From NCBI RefSeq assembly GCF_001982605.1, contig NZ_MLCN01000001.1:1-64000 (forward strand): DNA of 64,000 nt, read 5' to 3'. The notes beneath the pieces are model-generated. The model had not been told where the DNA came from, made no database searches, and saw only the letters and a list, made by a program, of their open reading frames with translations. The position numbers and the translations under genes were made by a program. This document shows, piece by piece, positions 44,507-54,294 of the stretch. The first letter of the stretch is position 1. Each line of letters begins with the position of its first letter. This DNA is from Alkanindiges hydrocarboniclasticus (lineage in GTDB: Bacteria > Pseudomonadota > Gammaproteobacteria > Pseudomonadales > Moraxellaceae).

Positions 44507-45013
44507 ACTACAATTCCTTTTACTATTAAAAAGTTAGCATCAACACGCATCACAGCTAAAATTGTAAATCCTGTTAGCAAGCTTTTAAACCATGATTTGT
44601 AGGAACTATATTAAAAAATAGACTAGTCTGTATAGACTTTTGTTACTAAAGGATAATAGATTTAATGTTAAGAAAGACACTTATAGATTTTTGGAATTTA
44701 TGAAAACGCTTATATCAAGACCACAAAAATGATCATAAAAAACCGCCTCTATTAAATAGATAGGCGGTTGGTCTGAGGCGGGATTAAAAGTGTTGCAGCA
44801 GGAATCATTACAACAGGTTTAACAACGATCAGATCACATTTGTACCGGATACTGTACAACTGCTAGGCACGGAGCATATCACTTTATTTCTTAAGGAAAA
44901 TATACTGAACAGTCATCTGTTATGTGGATTGGTTATCTCTTACATTTGCTTAAAAAACAATCTAACCAAGTATTTAACACAAGTTAATATTACAAGAAGC
45001 CAAATGTGTGATG
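44507..45013. other. intergenic region, no gene
   Basis: About 500 bp without a credible ORF. It contains the minus-strand terminator at 44735-44770, roughly 245 bp beyond the BLUF gene stop, and the promoter of the unknown gene. Confidence 0.4.
44735..44770 (-). terminator. rho-independent terminator on the minus strand (BLUF transcript)
   Basis: AACCGCC pairs with GGCGGTT. On the minus strand the hairpin is followed by a T tract. It implies a long 3' untranslated region for the BLUF gene. Confidence 0.65.
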
Positions 45014-45586
45014 CTACAGATAAGTCATTACATAAAAAGCCAATGCCGTAAGCAGCAGAAAAAATAAGGCAATAAACAGATAATTAAAGGCACGAAAACT
45101 GTGGGAAGACTTGGTGGTTTTTTCAGTGGCAATATTTTCGTATTGCTCCAAAAAAGTATAGCTCACTGCTTCTTGATTTTGAATAATCAACTGTACAAAT
45201 TCATCCAGAATACTGCCCTGCATCATATAGGGGTTAAACGTATCCTGTTGCCGCGCCAGAAAAAACTGTTGAAGCGCAACTTCCCTAATAAAATATTTAA
45301 TGTTCCAGAACCGGAATGATTTAGTAGCAACCTGTTCGCGCTTTAATAATAAAAAATCCTTGGTATATGGACTTTCCAGAGACATCTGATGAAATTTATT
45401 GATTTGTTGTTCGCTGCCTTCGAGACAATGCAAAAAAGTATTGTTGCCATAAATTAGCACGCCACTTAGCTCCTCAATATTATTGAGTGTTTCACAAATC
45501 TGGGTAATCTCTACCAGATGTTGGCGAATGGTCGAAGGTAGCGCTGTGGATGTAGCCGCATAAATAAAACGTGTATAGTTTGACAT
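45014..45586 (-). CDS. BLUF-domain protein with C-terminal membrane helix
   Basis: A 190-residue protein. Residues 5-100 form a BLUF flavin photoreceptor domain: Y9 in RFIYAATS, N35 before ELSGVLIYG, then NNTFLHCLEG. The residue in the place of the essential photoactive Gln (FxQxLEG) is His53. A variable region follows and then a hydrophobic helix (about 164-188, NYLFIALFFLLLTALAFYVM) that ends the protein, so it should be tail-anchored in the inner membrane. No EAL, GGDEF or other output domain is present. It differs from Acinetobacter BlsA, which is soluble and has Gln. Confidence 0.82.
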   Translation of the reverse strand: MSNYTRFIYAATSTALPSTIRQHLVEITQICETLNNIEELSGVLIYGNNTFLHCLEGSEQQINKFHQMSLESPYTKDFLLLKREQVATKSFRFWNIKYFIREVALQQFFLARQQDTFNPYMMQGSILDEFVQLIIQNQEAVSYTFLEQYENIATEKTTKSSHSFRAFNYLFIALFFLLLTALAFYVMTYL

Positions 45587-45875
45587 TGTTATTGCAGCGT
45601 TTGGTTAAGATGAATGCGAATAACTCATTATAGCTAGTGAGTTGAATATTTTAAAATAATTAAATGAAGTATCATTTTAACCTTAATGGACACCCTCAAC
45701 CACAAACCATTATAAAAACTGTTTGACCTGAAAGATTGATCAGCATTTTCCATAACCTTGGATGTAGCCTGATGCCATCTTCAATAAATTTTGTCTAAAC
45801 AACCAGTAAGTAAGACAGCACTATAAGCCCAAGGTTACTGACGCGCGTTAAGGATGACGCCTAGAAACCGTATGA
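45587..45875. other. intergenic region, nothing seen
   Basis: About 290 bp upstream of the BLUF gene with no ORF, repeat or hairpin that stands out. Confidence 0.4.
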
Positions 45876-46115
45876 TCAAAAACTCTTGCATCGATACTGA
45901 ACGCGTGGTGCTACGGCATTACGTTCAAAACCAGTATCGGTAGCACACACTTCCTGCTTGGCCAGATTGTAATAAACCCATTTGGAATTCACTAATGATT
46001 TAAATCCCTTGGATGTAATTTGAATATCTTTTTCCTGATAAATAAAAATTTTATCGCTACTGCCATCGAACTCATTAACCACATCAATAATATTAACTAA
46101 TATTCTTTCCATCAT
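45876..46115 (-). CDS. small protein of unknown function
   Basis: A 79-residue ORF (MMERILVNIIDVVNEFDGSS start) that I do not recognise. It has a plausible beta-rich composition with two Cys and no signal or membrane segment. The ribosome-binding site is weak (CAAGAA), so it could be spurious or a decaying gene, but the amino-acid make-up is protein-like and it lies alone between remnants. Confidence 0.45.
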   Translation of the reverse strand: MMERILVNIIDVVNEFDGSSDKIFIYQEKDIQITSKGFKSLVNSKWVYYNLAKQEVCATDTGFERNAVAPRVQYRCKSF

Positions 46116-46297
46116 TTATATTCTTGATTTAATAAAGAGCAGCCATAGTACAGCTTTTTATTTAAAAATTAAGGGCTTTTAACAACTAAGCTACCTTATA
46201 GCAGGTTTTGCAAAAAATCAGCGCCAATCATTAGGCAATGATGTTGCCTAACTGAACCTTAAAACACTGACCTACATACCAGCATAGATAAATAGGC

Positions 46298-46544
46298 TTA
46301 GCGATGAGAGAATTTGGAAGCAATCTCACGCCTGGCTTGCTGACTTGACGAATCAGCAGCTTTCGATGCTTCCTCAATGGCCCTATTCGCAGCATTGGCA
46401 ACTGCAACAGCTGCATCATATGAGGCGTCAGTTGCGCTATTGGCTGCTGCTTGAACTGCATCACGATGCGCCTGTTGGGCATCAACCAGAATACTGACTA
46501 ATCAGATCATCAAAAATCTGTATTTTATGGTCGTTGCGGCACAT
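46298..46544 (-). pseudogene. frameshifted Ala-rich coiled-coil gene remnant
   Basis: From an ATG at 46544 the frame reads MCRNDHKIQIFDDLISQYSG and stops. In another frame the sequence continues VDAQQAHRDAVQAAANSATD, then a further 42 residues rich in Ala, Glu and Ser ending ASKFSHR and a stop at 46298. The total of 247 bp is one base off a multiple of three, so a single frameshift would join them. The Ala-rich helix pattern is clearly coding in character. Protein identity is unknown. Confidence 0.45.
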
Positions 46545-46592
46545 GGGTTAATGCCCGACGCAAGGTTACAAACTTTACGCATTACAAGCTAG

Positions 46593-46760
46593 CATAGTCT
46601 TGAGCACCTTTTGTCCAACACCACCTGTTTTTCAGATTTGCTCGCTCGCCATACACAATTACAACAGTGCGAGCAACTCATGCACACCTATGATAAAATT
46701 GTTGCCCATTTTTGGCATAGACCGGACTGGCCTTGGAGCCAGCAATTTGCCCAGTCATAA
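46593..46760 (+). pseudogene. C-terminal coding remnant, identity unknown
   Basis: An open frame of 55 codons after a TAG reads DLLARHTQLQQCEQLMHTYD, then KIVAHFWHRPDWPWSQQFAQ and S-stop in its second part. Composition (Trp, His, Gln, amphipathic helix) looks like the end of a real protein, but there is no start codon with a ribosome-binding site and the frame is closed upstream. I do not recognise the family. Confidence 0.35.
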
Positions 46761-46971
46761 ATGCCCTATGCTGTAAAAGCATTACTTAGATCAATATTTG
46801 ACTCATTGGTCAGAACTGTTGAATTGTTCAGTGAATTCCCTCTACGGTTACCCCAGACAGTTTTCAAAACTTGCAGAAACCCGGCTTTTTTCTACCAGTT
46901 CGCCGAAAATACAGGCAAAGTTGCCACTTTTCATCACACAATAGTTATAATTTTTTGGACAAATGGTCAAA

Positions 46972-46998
46972 TTTGGCATTGCCAAAATTATTTTTTTT
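46972..46998 (+). terminator. possible hairpin terminator
   Basis: TTTGGC-att-GCCAAA followed by ATTATTTTTTTT. It is short-stemmed, and no intact gene lies upstream of it, which fits the end of a lost transcription unit. Confidence 0.4.
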
Positions 46999-47185
46999 GC
47001 GTATCTTGCTGCGAAGTAACGCGAATATTTCATTTTTTGTAGCGAACTGGCAAAGTTGAAAGGAATCTCTGCCCAACTGGTTCAAATGTTTCAAAATACA
47101 TTTCAAAAAATATATCGCTTGTTTTTCAATAAGATAAGCCAAATCATGGCTTAGACCTGCACAGTGACTTTGGAGCAGCCCTATA

Positions 47186-47647
47186 ATGCCCTTTACGGAT
47201 ATTCTGGTTTTACATGGACCCAACCTGAACCTGCTGGGGCAGCGCGAACCAGAAATCTACGGCAGCACAACACTAGCCGATATTAACCAGAAACTTGTCA
47301 ACCAGGCAAATCAGGCCGGTTTTCAACTGGACAGTTTTCAGAGTAACTGGGAAGGTGCGCTGGTTGATCGTATTCAGCAGGCTTATACCGAGCAAACCCG
47401 TTTTATCCTTATTAATCCTGCGGCGCTAACCCATACCTCGGTTGCCCTGCGGGATGCATTGCTGGGCGTGGCAATTCCATTTATTGAAGTGCATTTATCC
47501 AATGTACATGCCCGCGAAGCATTTCGTCATCACTCCTATTTATCAGATAAAGCACAGGCTGTTATTTGCGGCCTGGGTGCTGATGGATATTATTTTGCCT
47601 TAAGCCATGTGATTAACAGGCTTGGGGCGACTTCAGCCAAGGGTTAA
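47186..47647 (+). CDS. aroQ: type II 3-dehydroquinate dehydratase
   Basis: A 153-residue shikimate-pathway enzyme that dehydrates 3-dehydroquinate. The start segment [19 protein letters not shown] carries the active-site Tyr loop, followed by [30 protein letters not shown] (in part) and [18 protein letters not shown]. Length is normal. It is followed by accB and accC as in Pseudomonas and Acinetobacter. Confidence 0.95.
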   Translation: MPFTDILVLHGPNLNLLGQREPEIYGSTTLADINQKLVNQANQAGFQLDSFQSNWEGALVDRIQQAYTEQTRFILINPAALTHTSVALRDALLGVAIPFIEVHLSNVHAREAFRHHSYLSDKAQAVICGLGADGYYFALSHVINRLGATSAKG

Positions 47648-47746
47648 AGATTGGCAAGCTAACCTGTAACCCGGCTGGCCTGTACTGCATTGCCAAGTAC
47701 AGGCAACCCGTTAATTTTTACTGCAACACAGTCTGGAACACGCCGC

Positions 47747-48157
47747 ATGGACATCCGAAAAATCAAGAAGCTGATTGATCTTATGATTGAATCAGATTTG
47801 CAGGCGCTGGAAGTAAAGGAAGGTGATCAATCCATTTCTCTTACGCGTCGTACTCCTGTTATTGCTGGGGCAGCCATGGCCTCGATGCCTGAACCTCTCC
47901 CTCAGGTTCGTACCCAGCGCGGCGCCATTGAAACCTCGCCTATGGTTGGGGTGTTTTATGCAGCGCCAAATCCCGGTGAAGCTCCTTTTGTTAAGGTAGG
48001 TCAAACGGTGCAGGCTGGCGATACGCTTGGCATCATTGAAGCGATGAAAATCATGAATCCGATTGAAGCAACCCAAAGTGGCGTTATTGATGAGATTCTG
48101 GTGAAGAATGCGGATGTGGTTCAGTATGGTCAGCCACTTTTCCGGTTTCGCGCCTAA
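47747..48157 (+). CDS. accB: biotin carboxyl carrier protein of acetyl-CoA carboxylase
   Basis: A 136-residue carrier. MDIRKIKKLIDLMIESDLQ opens it. A short Ala/Pro linker is followed by the biotinyl domain (about 58-136) with the modified Lys in EAMKIMNPIEA. The residue after the biotinyl-Lys is Ile instead of the more common Met. The thumb region (SPMVGVFYAAPNPGEAPFV) is present. The start at 47747 is chosen because the 19-residue extension to 47690 is not family-like. Confidence 0.95.
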   Translation: MDIRKIKKLIDLMIESDLQALEVKEGDQSISLTRRTPVIAGAAMASMPEPLPQVRTQRGAIETSPMVGVFYAAPNPGEAPFVKVGQTVQAGDTLGIIEAMKIMNPIEATQSGVIDEILVKNADVVQYGQPLFRFRA

Positions 48158-48193
48158 AATATGACAGTGTCATTGCTTTTGGAATAAATGTTT

Positions 48194-49564
48194 ATGCTAC
48201 AAAAAATCCTTATCGCCAACCGTGGTGAAATTGCACTGCGTATTACCCGGGCCTGCAAGGCTCTCGGGATCAAAACCGTTGGAGTGTATTCCGACGCCGA
48301 TAAGGATTTAATGCATTTACGCTTTGTTGATGAAGCTGTGTGCATTGGCGCTGGTGCCAGCAGCGAAAGCTACCTGAACATTCCGGCTCTGATTAGTGCA
48401 GCCGAGGTTACAGGAGCCGATGCCATTCATCCGGGGTATGGCTTTTTGTCCGAAAATGCCGAGTTTGCCGAACTGGTTGAAAACTCGGGTTTTACCTTCA
48501 TTGGGCCGCGCCCGGAGCATATTCGCCTGATGGGCAACAAGGTTTCTGCTATTTTAGCCATGAAAAAAGCGGGTGTGCCCACTGTTCCCGGTTCAACCCG
48601 TGCTGTCACGACCCATAATGCTTTGAGCGAGGCCAAAAATATTGGTTTTCCGCTCATTGTAAAAGCTGCCGCTGGCGGTGGAGGCCGGGGCATGCGTATT
48701 GTTGAGCGTGTGGATATGCTACTGGAATCGGTGCAGGCAGCCCAGCGCGATGCTGAAATGTGGTTTGGCGATGACACTGTATATATGGAACGGTTTTTAC
48801 AAAAGCCGCGTCATGTTGAAGTGCAGGTGCTGGGTGACGGCATGGGCCGCGCGATACACCTGTTTGACCGTGACTGCTCGCTACAGCGCCGCCACCAGAA
48901 AGTTATTGAAGAAGCCCCGGCTCCTGACCTGCCAGAACAGGCCCGTGCTGAAATTTTACAAGCCTGCGTGAGTGCCTGTGAACTAATGCAGTATCGTGGT
49001 GCAGGTACCTTTGAATTTTTGTTTGAAGATGAGCAGTTCTTTTTTATTGAAATGAATACCCGTGTTCAGGTGGAACATCCGGTGACTGAATGCATTACCG
49101 GTATTGATATTATTGAACAGCAAATCCGGATTGCTGCCGGACTTGGGCTGGATATTACCCAGGATGATATCAAGATTTGTGGGCATGCCATTGAATGCCG
49201 CATTAATGCCGAAGACCCAAAAACCTTTATGCCTTCACCCGGCACTATCAAATATTTTCATGCGCCCGGTGGTGCTGGTATTCGCTTTGATTCGCACATT
49301 TATAGCGGCTACAGCATTCCCCCCTATTATGATTCCATGATCGGCAAGCTGATTGCCCACGCCAAAGACCGCCCAACAGCACTGGCCCGTTTGCGTCAGG
49401 CACTGGATGAAACCATTATTGATGGCGTAAAAACCAATATTAGTCTGCACCGCAATGTCATTTTGTGTGATGCCGACTTTAACCGGCAGGCCATGGATAT
49501 CCATTATCTGGAAAAAAACCTGCTTAAGCGGCAGGAAGAAGCCGAAGCATCTGCGTCGGCCTGA
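48194..49564 (+). CDS. accC: acetyl-CoA carboxylase biotin carboxylase subunit
   Basis: A 456-residue ATP-grasp enzyme that carboxylates biotin on AccB. It starts [20 protein letters not shown]; the ATP loop is [14 protein letters not shown], catalytic segments are EKPRHVE-like ([14 protein letters not shown]), [11 protein letters not shown] and [14 protein letters not shown]. An ATG two codons upstream (48188) is an alternative. It is 36 bp behind accB. prmA, normally next, is not here; the following gene is on the other strand. Confidence 0.95.
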   Translation: MLQKILIANRGEIALRITRACKALGIKTVGVYSDADKDLMHLRFVDEAVCIGAGASSESYLNIPALISAAEVTGADAIHPGYGFLSENAEFAELVENSGFTFIGPRPEHIRLMGNKVSAILAMKKAGVPTVPGSTRAVTTHNALSEAKNIGFPLIVKAAAGGGGRGMRIVERVDMLLESVQAAQRDAEMWFGDDTVYMERFLQKPRHVEVQVLGDGMGRAIHLFDRDCSLQRRHQKVIEEAPAPDLPEQARAEILQACVSACELMQYRGAGTFEFLFEDEQFFFIEMNTRVQVEHPVTECITGIDIIEQQIRIAAGLGLDITQDDIKICGHAIECRINAEDPKTFMPSPGTIKYFHAPGGAGIRFDSHIYSGYSIPPYYDSMIGKLIAHAKDRPTALARLRQALDETIIDGVKTNISLHRNVILCDADFNRQAMDIHYLEKNLLKRQEEAEASASA

Positions 49565-49618
49565 TTGAAAGCTTAATTATTGAGTTTTTAATTGCACAAT
49601 CTTTAGGAGCTTTAATTT

Positions 49619-50323
49619 TTAAGGCAAAACCCGGCGTAATGATGCAAAACACTGGCTGCCATCCTGCGTGGTGCAAAACTCCATGCTTGCTGGCCCAGTC
49701 CATTTGACATATTGCTGCTGGTCTTCACCGCGCTGGTCAATGGCATTGCCTGAGCAATCAGTTTTTAAGTTGTCATACTGAATGCGCATGGCGAGCACAG
49801 GCGTACCCGGCTCCGCCACGGCAGGCACCTGATAAACATAATTCCCATAGGTCCACTCTGCACCGCTTTTTATAACCACATCGCCCTTTTCCATAAAATT
49901 ATAGTATTCAATGCATTGGGCGCCCGGAATAGTCATGGCCCATAATCCGGTAACTTGTGGACGGCTCACAATCACAATCTTATTGTCCGGTTCTGGCACC
50001 TCAACACTTTCTGCTGCTTCCGGCACGGCAGTTGGCGCTGGTTTATCAGGTACAGCGGGCATGGCTGGGGCTTGTGGCTCTACGCTGGAATGCTCATGCA
50101 ATGGTGTACTGGTAGTAGTTGTAGCTGCGGTAACCCGCTCTGGTGCTATGACATTATCAGCAGCATGGCTTAATGAACAGCATAACAGCAGCCCAAAACC
50201 CAAAGGTGAAAAACGCAAAGAGGATAATAATGACGATGTGTTTTTTATGCGTGGCGTCTTTAAAAAACTGGGAATACGCGCTGATTGCAACGGCGTCATG
50301 CTGTTCATTTTGATGCTATTCAT
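49619..50323 (-). CDS. exported protein of unknown function
   Basis: A 234-residue protein with a long n-region and a signal-like hydrophobic stretch (LGFGLLLCCSLSHAADN, about 40-55), a Pro/Glu/Thr-rich linker (about 60-110), and a C-terminal domain of about 120 residues with four Cys (AQCIEYYNF, TDCSG, EFCTTQDGSQCFASL) likely forming disulfides in the periplasm. I do not recognise the domain. The exact start is uncertain. It lies 59 bp beyond the MFS gene on the same strand and may be co-transcribed with it. Confidence 0.65.
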   Translation of the reverse strand: MNSIKMNSMTPLQSARIPSFLKTPRIKNTSSLLSSLRFSPLGFGLLLCCSLSHAADNVIAPERVTAATTTTSTPLHEHSSVEPQAPAMPAVPDKPAPTAVPEAAESVEVPEPDNKIVIVSRPQVTGLWAMTIPGAQCIEYYNFMEKGDVVIKSGAEWTYGNYVYQVPAVAEPGTPVLAMRIQYDNLKTDCSGNAIDQRGEDQQQYVKWTGPASMEFCTTQDGSQCFASLRRVLP

Positions 50324-50382
50324 TAACAATTATCTTCTAAAATCAACTAAAAACCCTGCTTTTGATCGTGCAGCCGTTTTGA

Positions 50383-51555
50383 CTAAAGGTCAAGTGCTGA
50401 TTGCGTTTTCACAACATACCGGGGAGACAAAAAGAATAAGCCCAGCAATACCACCAGTGCAGCCGCATAAAACATGGCATTGCCGCCATACGCTTGCCAG
50501 TAATGGCCCGCTAGCAATGACCCCAGTGCAACGCCCAAGCCCCACATGGTGCTATACAACGCCTGTGCCCGCCCCTGTTGTGCTGGCAGGAAACTGTTAA
50601 AGATAACCCGCATGGCAAGCACATGAAACAGGCCAAAGCTAAAGGCATGCAGGCATTGCGCAATAATCTGGACACTCAAAAACTGTGGAAAACTGGCTAC
50701 CAGTATCCAGCGTAATGAGGTCACTATCAGGCATAAAGCAATCAACTGATGTTGTTTAAAACGTGCCAGTAGATGACGGCTCTGGCTAAACATGACAATT
50801 TCAGCCACCACGCCCAACGACCACAACAAACCTGTAGTGCCAGTGCTATAACCATAGTCTTTTAAATAATTGGAATAAAAACTGTAAAACGGTGCATGTG
50901 AGAGCAGCAGTAAAAATTCAATGCTAAAAAAGCGCCAAACCAGTGGCTGCTTGAGTACCGGAAAAATAGAACTGAGCTGTTTTTGCGCAGGAGGTGCCTG
51001 CTTTGGCTCATGAATCTGCCACGACCATGCCCAAGTCAACCCAGCAATCAGCATTAATAGCATGGGCAAATAATGAATACTGATAATATCAAATACTTTG
51101 CCCAGTATAAAAACAGCCACAATAAAACCAACAGAACCCCAGCGCCGCACCTTGCCATACAGGCTTTCACGTTGCGCACCCAACCAAAATAAGGTTACCG
51201 CTTCAAATTGCGCCAGAATGGCATTTTGAAAAAAGCTAAATACAAACATCAAAATAGCCAGATGTCCCAAGGTGTTGGGCAACAAAAAAATACTCAGCCA
51301 GATAATGCATTCCATCAGGGTTGCAAGGCGTACCCAGCGCATGCGTTTACCAGTACGATCGGCCAGCCAGCCCCAGGCAATCGGTGCAAAGATCCGGGTA
51401 AGCACAGTAATGGACGCCAGTAGACCAATGGTAGCGCGGCTAAAGCCCTGATCTTCCAGATACAGGCTCCAGTACGGCATAAATGCACCAACCACCGCAT
51501 AGTACAAAAAGTAAAAGCCGGAGATTTTATAAAGGCCTGAAATAGAAGGTGTCAT
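50383..51555 (-). CDS. MFS transporter (HcaT-like)
   Basis: A 390-residue, 12-helix major facilitator of the phenylpropionate permease/nucleoside:H+ symporter-like subgroup. It starts with ISGLYKISGFYFLYYAVVGA and PYWSLYLEDQGFS, has the A-loop-like GWLADRTGKRMRW between helices 2 and 3, and ends with paired helices. The substrate is unknown. Its place behind aroC, with prmB upstream, is also seen in Pseudomonas (PA1678-PA1682 region). Confidence 0.83.
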   Translation of the reverse strand: MTPSISGLYKISGFYFLYYAVVGAFMPYWSLYLEDQGFSRATIGLLASITVLTRIFAPIAWGWLADRTGKRMRWVRLATLMECIIWLSIFLLPNTLGHLAILMFVFSFFQNAILAQFEAVTLFWLGAQRESLYGKVRRWGSVGFIVAVFILGKVFDIISIHYLPMLLMLIAGLTWAWSWQIHEPKQAPPAQKQLSSIFPVLKQPLVWRFFSIEFLLLLSHAPFYSFYSNYLKDYGYSTGTTGLLWSLGVVAEIVMFSQSRHLLARFKQHQLIALCLIVTSLRWILVASFPQFLSVQIIAQCLHAFSFGLFHVLAMRVIFNSFLPAQQGRAQALYSTMWGLGVALGSLLAGHYWQAYGGNAMFYAAALVVLLGLFFLSPRYVVKTQSALDL

Positions 51556-51708
51556 GATGGCTTTCTAGGAGAAATGTCATACAAAAGGAGATTGAACAAG
51601 GAGAGTGATATTGACCTTGCACACTGGCTATGGTTAAATCCCCAACAGTTTGAGATGAGCCTCAATTAGCTTGTTATCTGTGCTTGCATGGATTTAGAAC
51701 AAGCGACT

Positions 51709-51743
51709 AAAAGCCCGTACTGTAAAAAGTTCGGGCTTTTTTA
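51709..51743 (-). terminator. rho-independent terminator of aroC
   Basis: AAAAGCCCG pairs with CGGGCTTTT across about 14 nt, with a further AC/GT pair. T-rich sequence is present on both sides; on the minus strand it lies about 40 bp behind the aroC stop. Confidence 0.7.
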
Positions 51744-51782
51744 TGTCCTAAAATAAACCGGATGGCTCTATTAAACTGATTA

Positions 51783-52874
51783 TTAATGACCAATCGCAGC
51801 CAATGGCGCAATGACATCGGCATTTTGCGCACGGTGCCTTAGGTAGTGATCCATCAACACAATGGCCAGCATGGCTTCGGCAATGGGTGTGGCACGTACG
51901 CCCACACAGGGATCATGGCGGCCCTTGGTAATCACGTCAGTGGACTCGCCCTGCAAGTTAATGGTTTTGCCGGGTGTAGTAATACTGGCGGTGGGCTTAA
52001 GCGCAATTGCCACCCGAATAGTTTGTCCTGAACTAATCCCACCCAAAATGCCACCTGCATGATTGGCCGTAAAACCATCCGGCGTTAGCTCATCACGGGA
52101 TTCATGACCAAACTGGCCTGCCACAGCAAAGCCATCGCCAATTTCTACGCCTTTAACTGCATTAATGCTCATCATCGCGTGGGCAATATCAGCATCTAGA
52201 CGGTCAAATACTGGCTCACCCAAGCCAACGGGTACCTGTTCTGCCAAAATTTCCAGCTTGGCCCCACAACTAGTGCCATCACGGCGCAAGCGGGTAACCA
52301 ACGCCTCAAAGCGTGGCACAGCCTCAGCATCACCACAAAAAAACGGATTATTGGGCACTTCGTTCCAGTCTAGCGTGCTAGCAAACTCGTTGCCAATCTG
52401 CGTCACATGACCGCGAATAATCATCCCAAATTTTTCATTCAGGTATTTCTTGGCAATTGCACCGGCAGCAACCCGCATGGCGGTTTCGCGCGCGCTGGAG
52501 CGGCCACCCCCCCGATAGTCGCGGAAACCATATTTCTGGGTATACGTATAATCGGCATGGCCCGGACGGAAAGTCTGTGCAATATTGCCGTAATCCTTTG
52601 ATTTCTGGTCGGTATTACGAATTAGCAAACCAATCGGCGTGCCCGTGGTTTTACCTTCAAATACGCCGGAAATAATTTCAACAATATCTTCTTCTTTGCG
52701 CTGGGTTGCAAAGCTGGATGTCCCCGGCTTACGGCGATCCAGATCAATTTGCAGATCAGCTTCACTAAGTTCCAGCCCCGGTGGCACACCATCCACAATG
52801 GCCATTAAACCCGGCCCATGTGACTCACCACAAGTTGTCACGCGGAACAATTGACCAATACTATTTCCTGCCAT
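51783..52874 (-). CDS. aroC: chorismate synthase
   Basis: A 363-residue FMN-dependent enzyme that makes chorismate from [23 protein letters not shown] (in part), [33 protein letters not shown] (in part), [17 protein letters not shown] and FGHESRDE are family signatures. Length equals the norm. AGGAG lies 9 nt upstream of the ATG. It follows prmB after 16 bp, a conserved gammaproteobacterial pair. Confidence 0.96.
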   Translation of the reverse strand: MAGNSIGQLFRVTTCGESHGPGLMAIVDGVPPGLELSEADLQIDLDRRKPGTSSFATQRKEEDIVEIISGVFEGKTTGTPIGLLIRNTDQKSKDYGNIAQTFRPGHADYTYTQKYGFRDYRGGGRSSARETAMRVAAGAIAKKYLNEKFGMIIRGHVTQIGNEFASTLDWNEVPNNPFFCGDAEAVPRFEALVTRLRRDGTSCGAKLEILAEQVPVGLGEPVFDRLDADIAHAMMSINAVKGVEIGDGFAVAGQFGHESRDELTPDGFTANHAGGILGGISSGQTIRVAIALKPTASITTPGKTINLQGESTDVITKGRHDPCVGVRATPIAEAMLAIVLMDHYLRHRAQNADVIAPLAAIGH

Positions 52875-52890
52875 GGTTTATTGCTCCTGA

Positions 52891-53901
52891 TTAGGCGTCT
52901 AACGCAGCTTTGAATTCGGCCTGATGCAAACGGCATTGCTGTGCAGTCAGTGCAAATACACCTGCACCGCCACGATTAAAGTGCAGCCAGTGGAATTTGA
53001 TTTTTGCAAATGCCTGACGCAGCGCCCACTCACTGTTACCCACTTCAATTACCAGCAAACCGTTATCGGTTAGGTAATCAGCGGCCTGTGCCAGAATATG
53101 ACGCACCAGATCCAGCCCATCGCGGCCCGCGGCTAATGCCAACTCAGGTTCATGCAGGAATTCCTGCGGCAGGTCTGCCATGTCTGAGGCATCCACATAA
53201 GGCGGATTGCTAATAATCAAATCATACTGGCGCTGGGCCGGAATTTTTTCCAGCAAATTGGATTCAATCAGGGACACCTGATCTTCCTTATTGTGATAGT
53301 CCACATTAATGGCCGCCACTTCCAGTGCATCACGCGAAATATCCACGGCATCCACTGTGGCATCCGGAAAGGCATAAGCCAGTGCAATGGCAATGCAGCC
53401 AGAACCAGTACACAAATCCAGCATGCGGGTGGGTTCAATTGGATGATCGGTGTGCGGTAACTGGTTAACCCCGCCTTGGGCATTGGCCAGTCCATTGCTA
53501 AAGAATGGGTTAAACTGGTTTTCAATCAGCTCGGCAACTGGTGAACGGGGAATGAGCACACGTTCATCGACATAATACGGCTGACCGGCAAAATAGGATA
53601 AATTCAGTAAATAGCCCAGTGGAATACGCTGGTTAATCCGCTTTTCCAGTACATCAATAATGCGCTGTTTTTCAGACGGCAGCAGCTTGGCATCCAGAAT
53701 TTGTTCGTCGGCAGACCATTCCAGTGACAGGCTTTGCAGTACCATTGCGGCGCTTTCAGCAAAAAAGTCTTCAGTGCCCTGCCCCAGATGCACCTCATAA
53801 CTGCGTAAGGCGGTTACGCCAAACCGGATAAAATCACGAATCGTCTGTAAATGCTGCATTGCCTCATTTAATGTTTCTTGTTCGATGGTTAAATTATCCA
53901 C
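52891..53901 (-). CDS. prmB: ribosomal protein uL3 N5-glutamine methyltransferase
   Basis: A 336-residue SAM-dependent enzyme that methylates a Gln of ribosomal protein L3. Motif I is MLDLCTGSGCIAIALAYA and the NPPY motif is ISNPPYVDASDM; LIPRSPVAELIE precedes them. It is longer than PrmC at the N terminus, as expected. The start is a GTG with GAGG 7 nt upstream. It is upstream of aroC and divergent from alaS. Confidence 0.93.
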   Translation of the reverse strand: MDNLTIEQETLNEAMQHLQTIRDFIRFGVTALRSYEVHLGQGTEDFFAESAAMVLQSLSLEWSADEQILDAKLLPSEKQRIIDVLEKRINQRIPLGYLLNLSYFAGQPYYVDERVLIPRSPVAELIENQFNPFFSNGLANAQGGVNQLPHTDHPIEPTRMLDLCTGSGCIAIALAYAFPDATVDAVDISRDALEVAAINVDYHNKEDQVSLIESNLLEKIPAQRQYDLIISNPPYVDASDMADLPQEFLHEPELALAAGRDGLDLVRHILAQAADYLTDNGLLVIEVGNSEWALRQAFAKIKFHWLHFNRGGAGVFALTAQQCRLHQAEFKAALDA

Positions 53902-54294
53902 GCACGCGCCTCAACAACCGCAAAAAAAGAGCGCTATTTTAACTGTTTTTGCATCAGTAGCCTATCCTTTTTGCTTTTACCGCATTTTTTTCACAGGCTG
54001 GTTAAAAGCGCTACAGAATGATTTTGAGCCTCTCATAAAATCGGCTATACTTTGCGGCTTTTAAACAGGCCAGCTTTTTTCTACTTGCTGCTGCTTATGC
54101 TAGACTTTTGCAAAAAAAATTGCCGGTTAAGCATGGCGGACTGTAGAAAATCCTGTGTTGTAAGTTGTGTTGATAATACTGCTTGATTCAGTTTGGGTTT
54201 TACCGGTCTATTTTGCTGGCTGGTTTTACGGGTTAAACCAAGCTGTTAAGCAATCTGGCTTTTTATGTGTGGTTATTTGTCTGGGAGCTGTTTT
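53902..54294. other. divergent promoter region, prmB/alaS
   Basis: About 390 bp without a gene. The likely alaS promoter at 54024-54051 would give a leader of more than 200 nt. No T-box or other riboswitch was recognised. Confidence 0.4.
54024..54051 (+). promoter_or_regulatory. candidate alaS promoter
   Basis: TTGAGC and TATACT separated by 16 bp, a good sigma-70-type match, about 240 bp upstream of alaS. Confidence 0.45.

Larger units (their letters stand above)
46545..47185. other. region of coding remnants and aroQ upstream sequence
   Basis: About 640 bp. It contains the plus-strand remnant at 46593-46760, the hairpin at 46972-46998 and an AT-rich stretch that must hold the aroQ promoter. 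A 93-codon frame at 46761-47042 has no ribosome-binding site and no recognisable character. Confidence 0.4.

Noticed and set aside
46231-46485. 84-codon minus-strand ORF starting MMPNRRIV
   Set aside because: It is a different frame of the Ala-rich coiled-coil remnant; its Met/Gln/Leu/Pro make-up is what that remnant gives when read out of frame.
49911-50600. 229-codon plus-strand ORF
   Set aside because: It overlaps the 3' end of the MFS gene and most of the exported-protein gene on the other strand, both of which have clear protein character. Its own composition (poly-Val/Gly/Thr) is typical of an antisense shadow.
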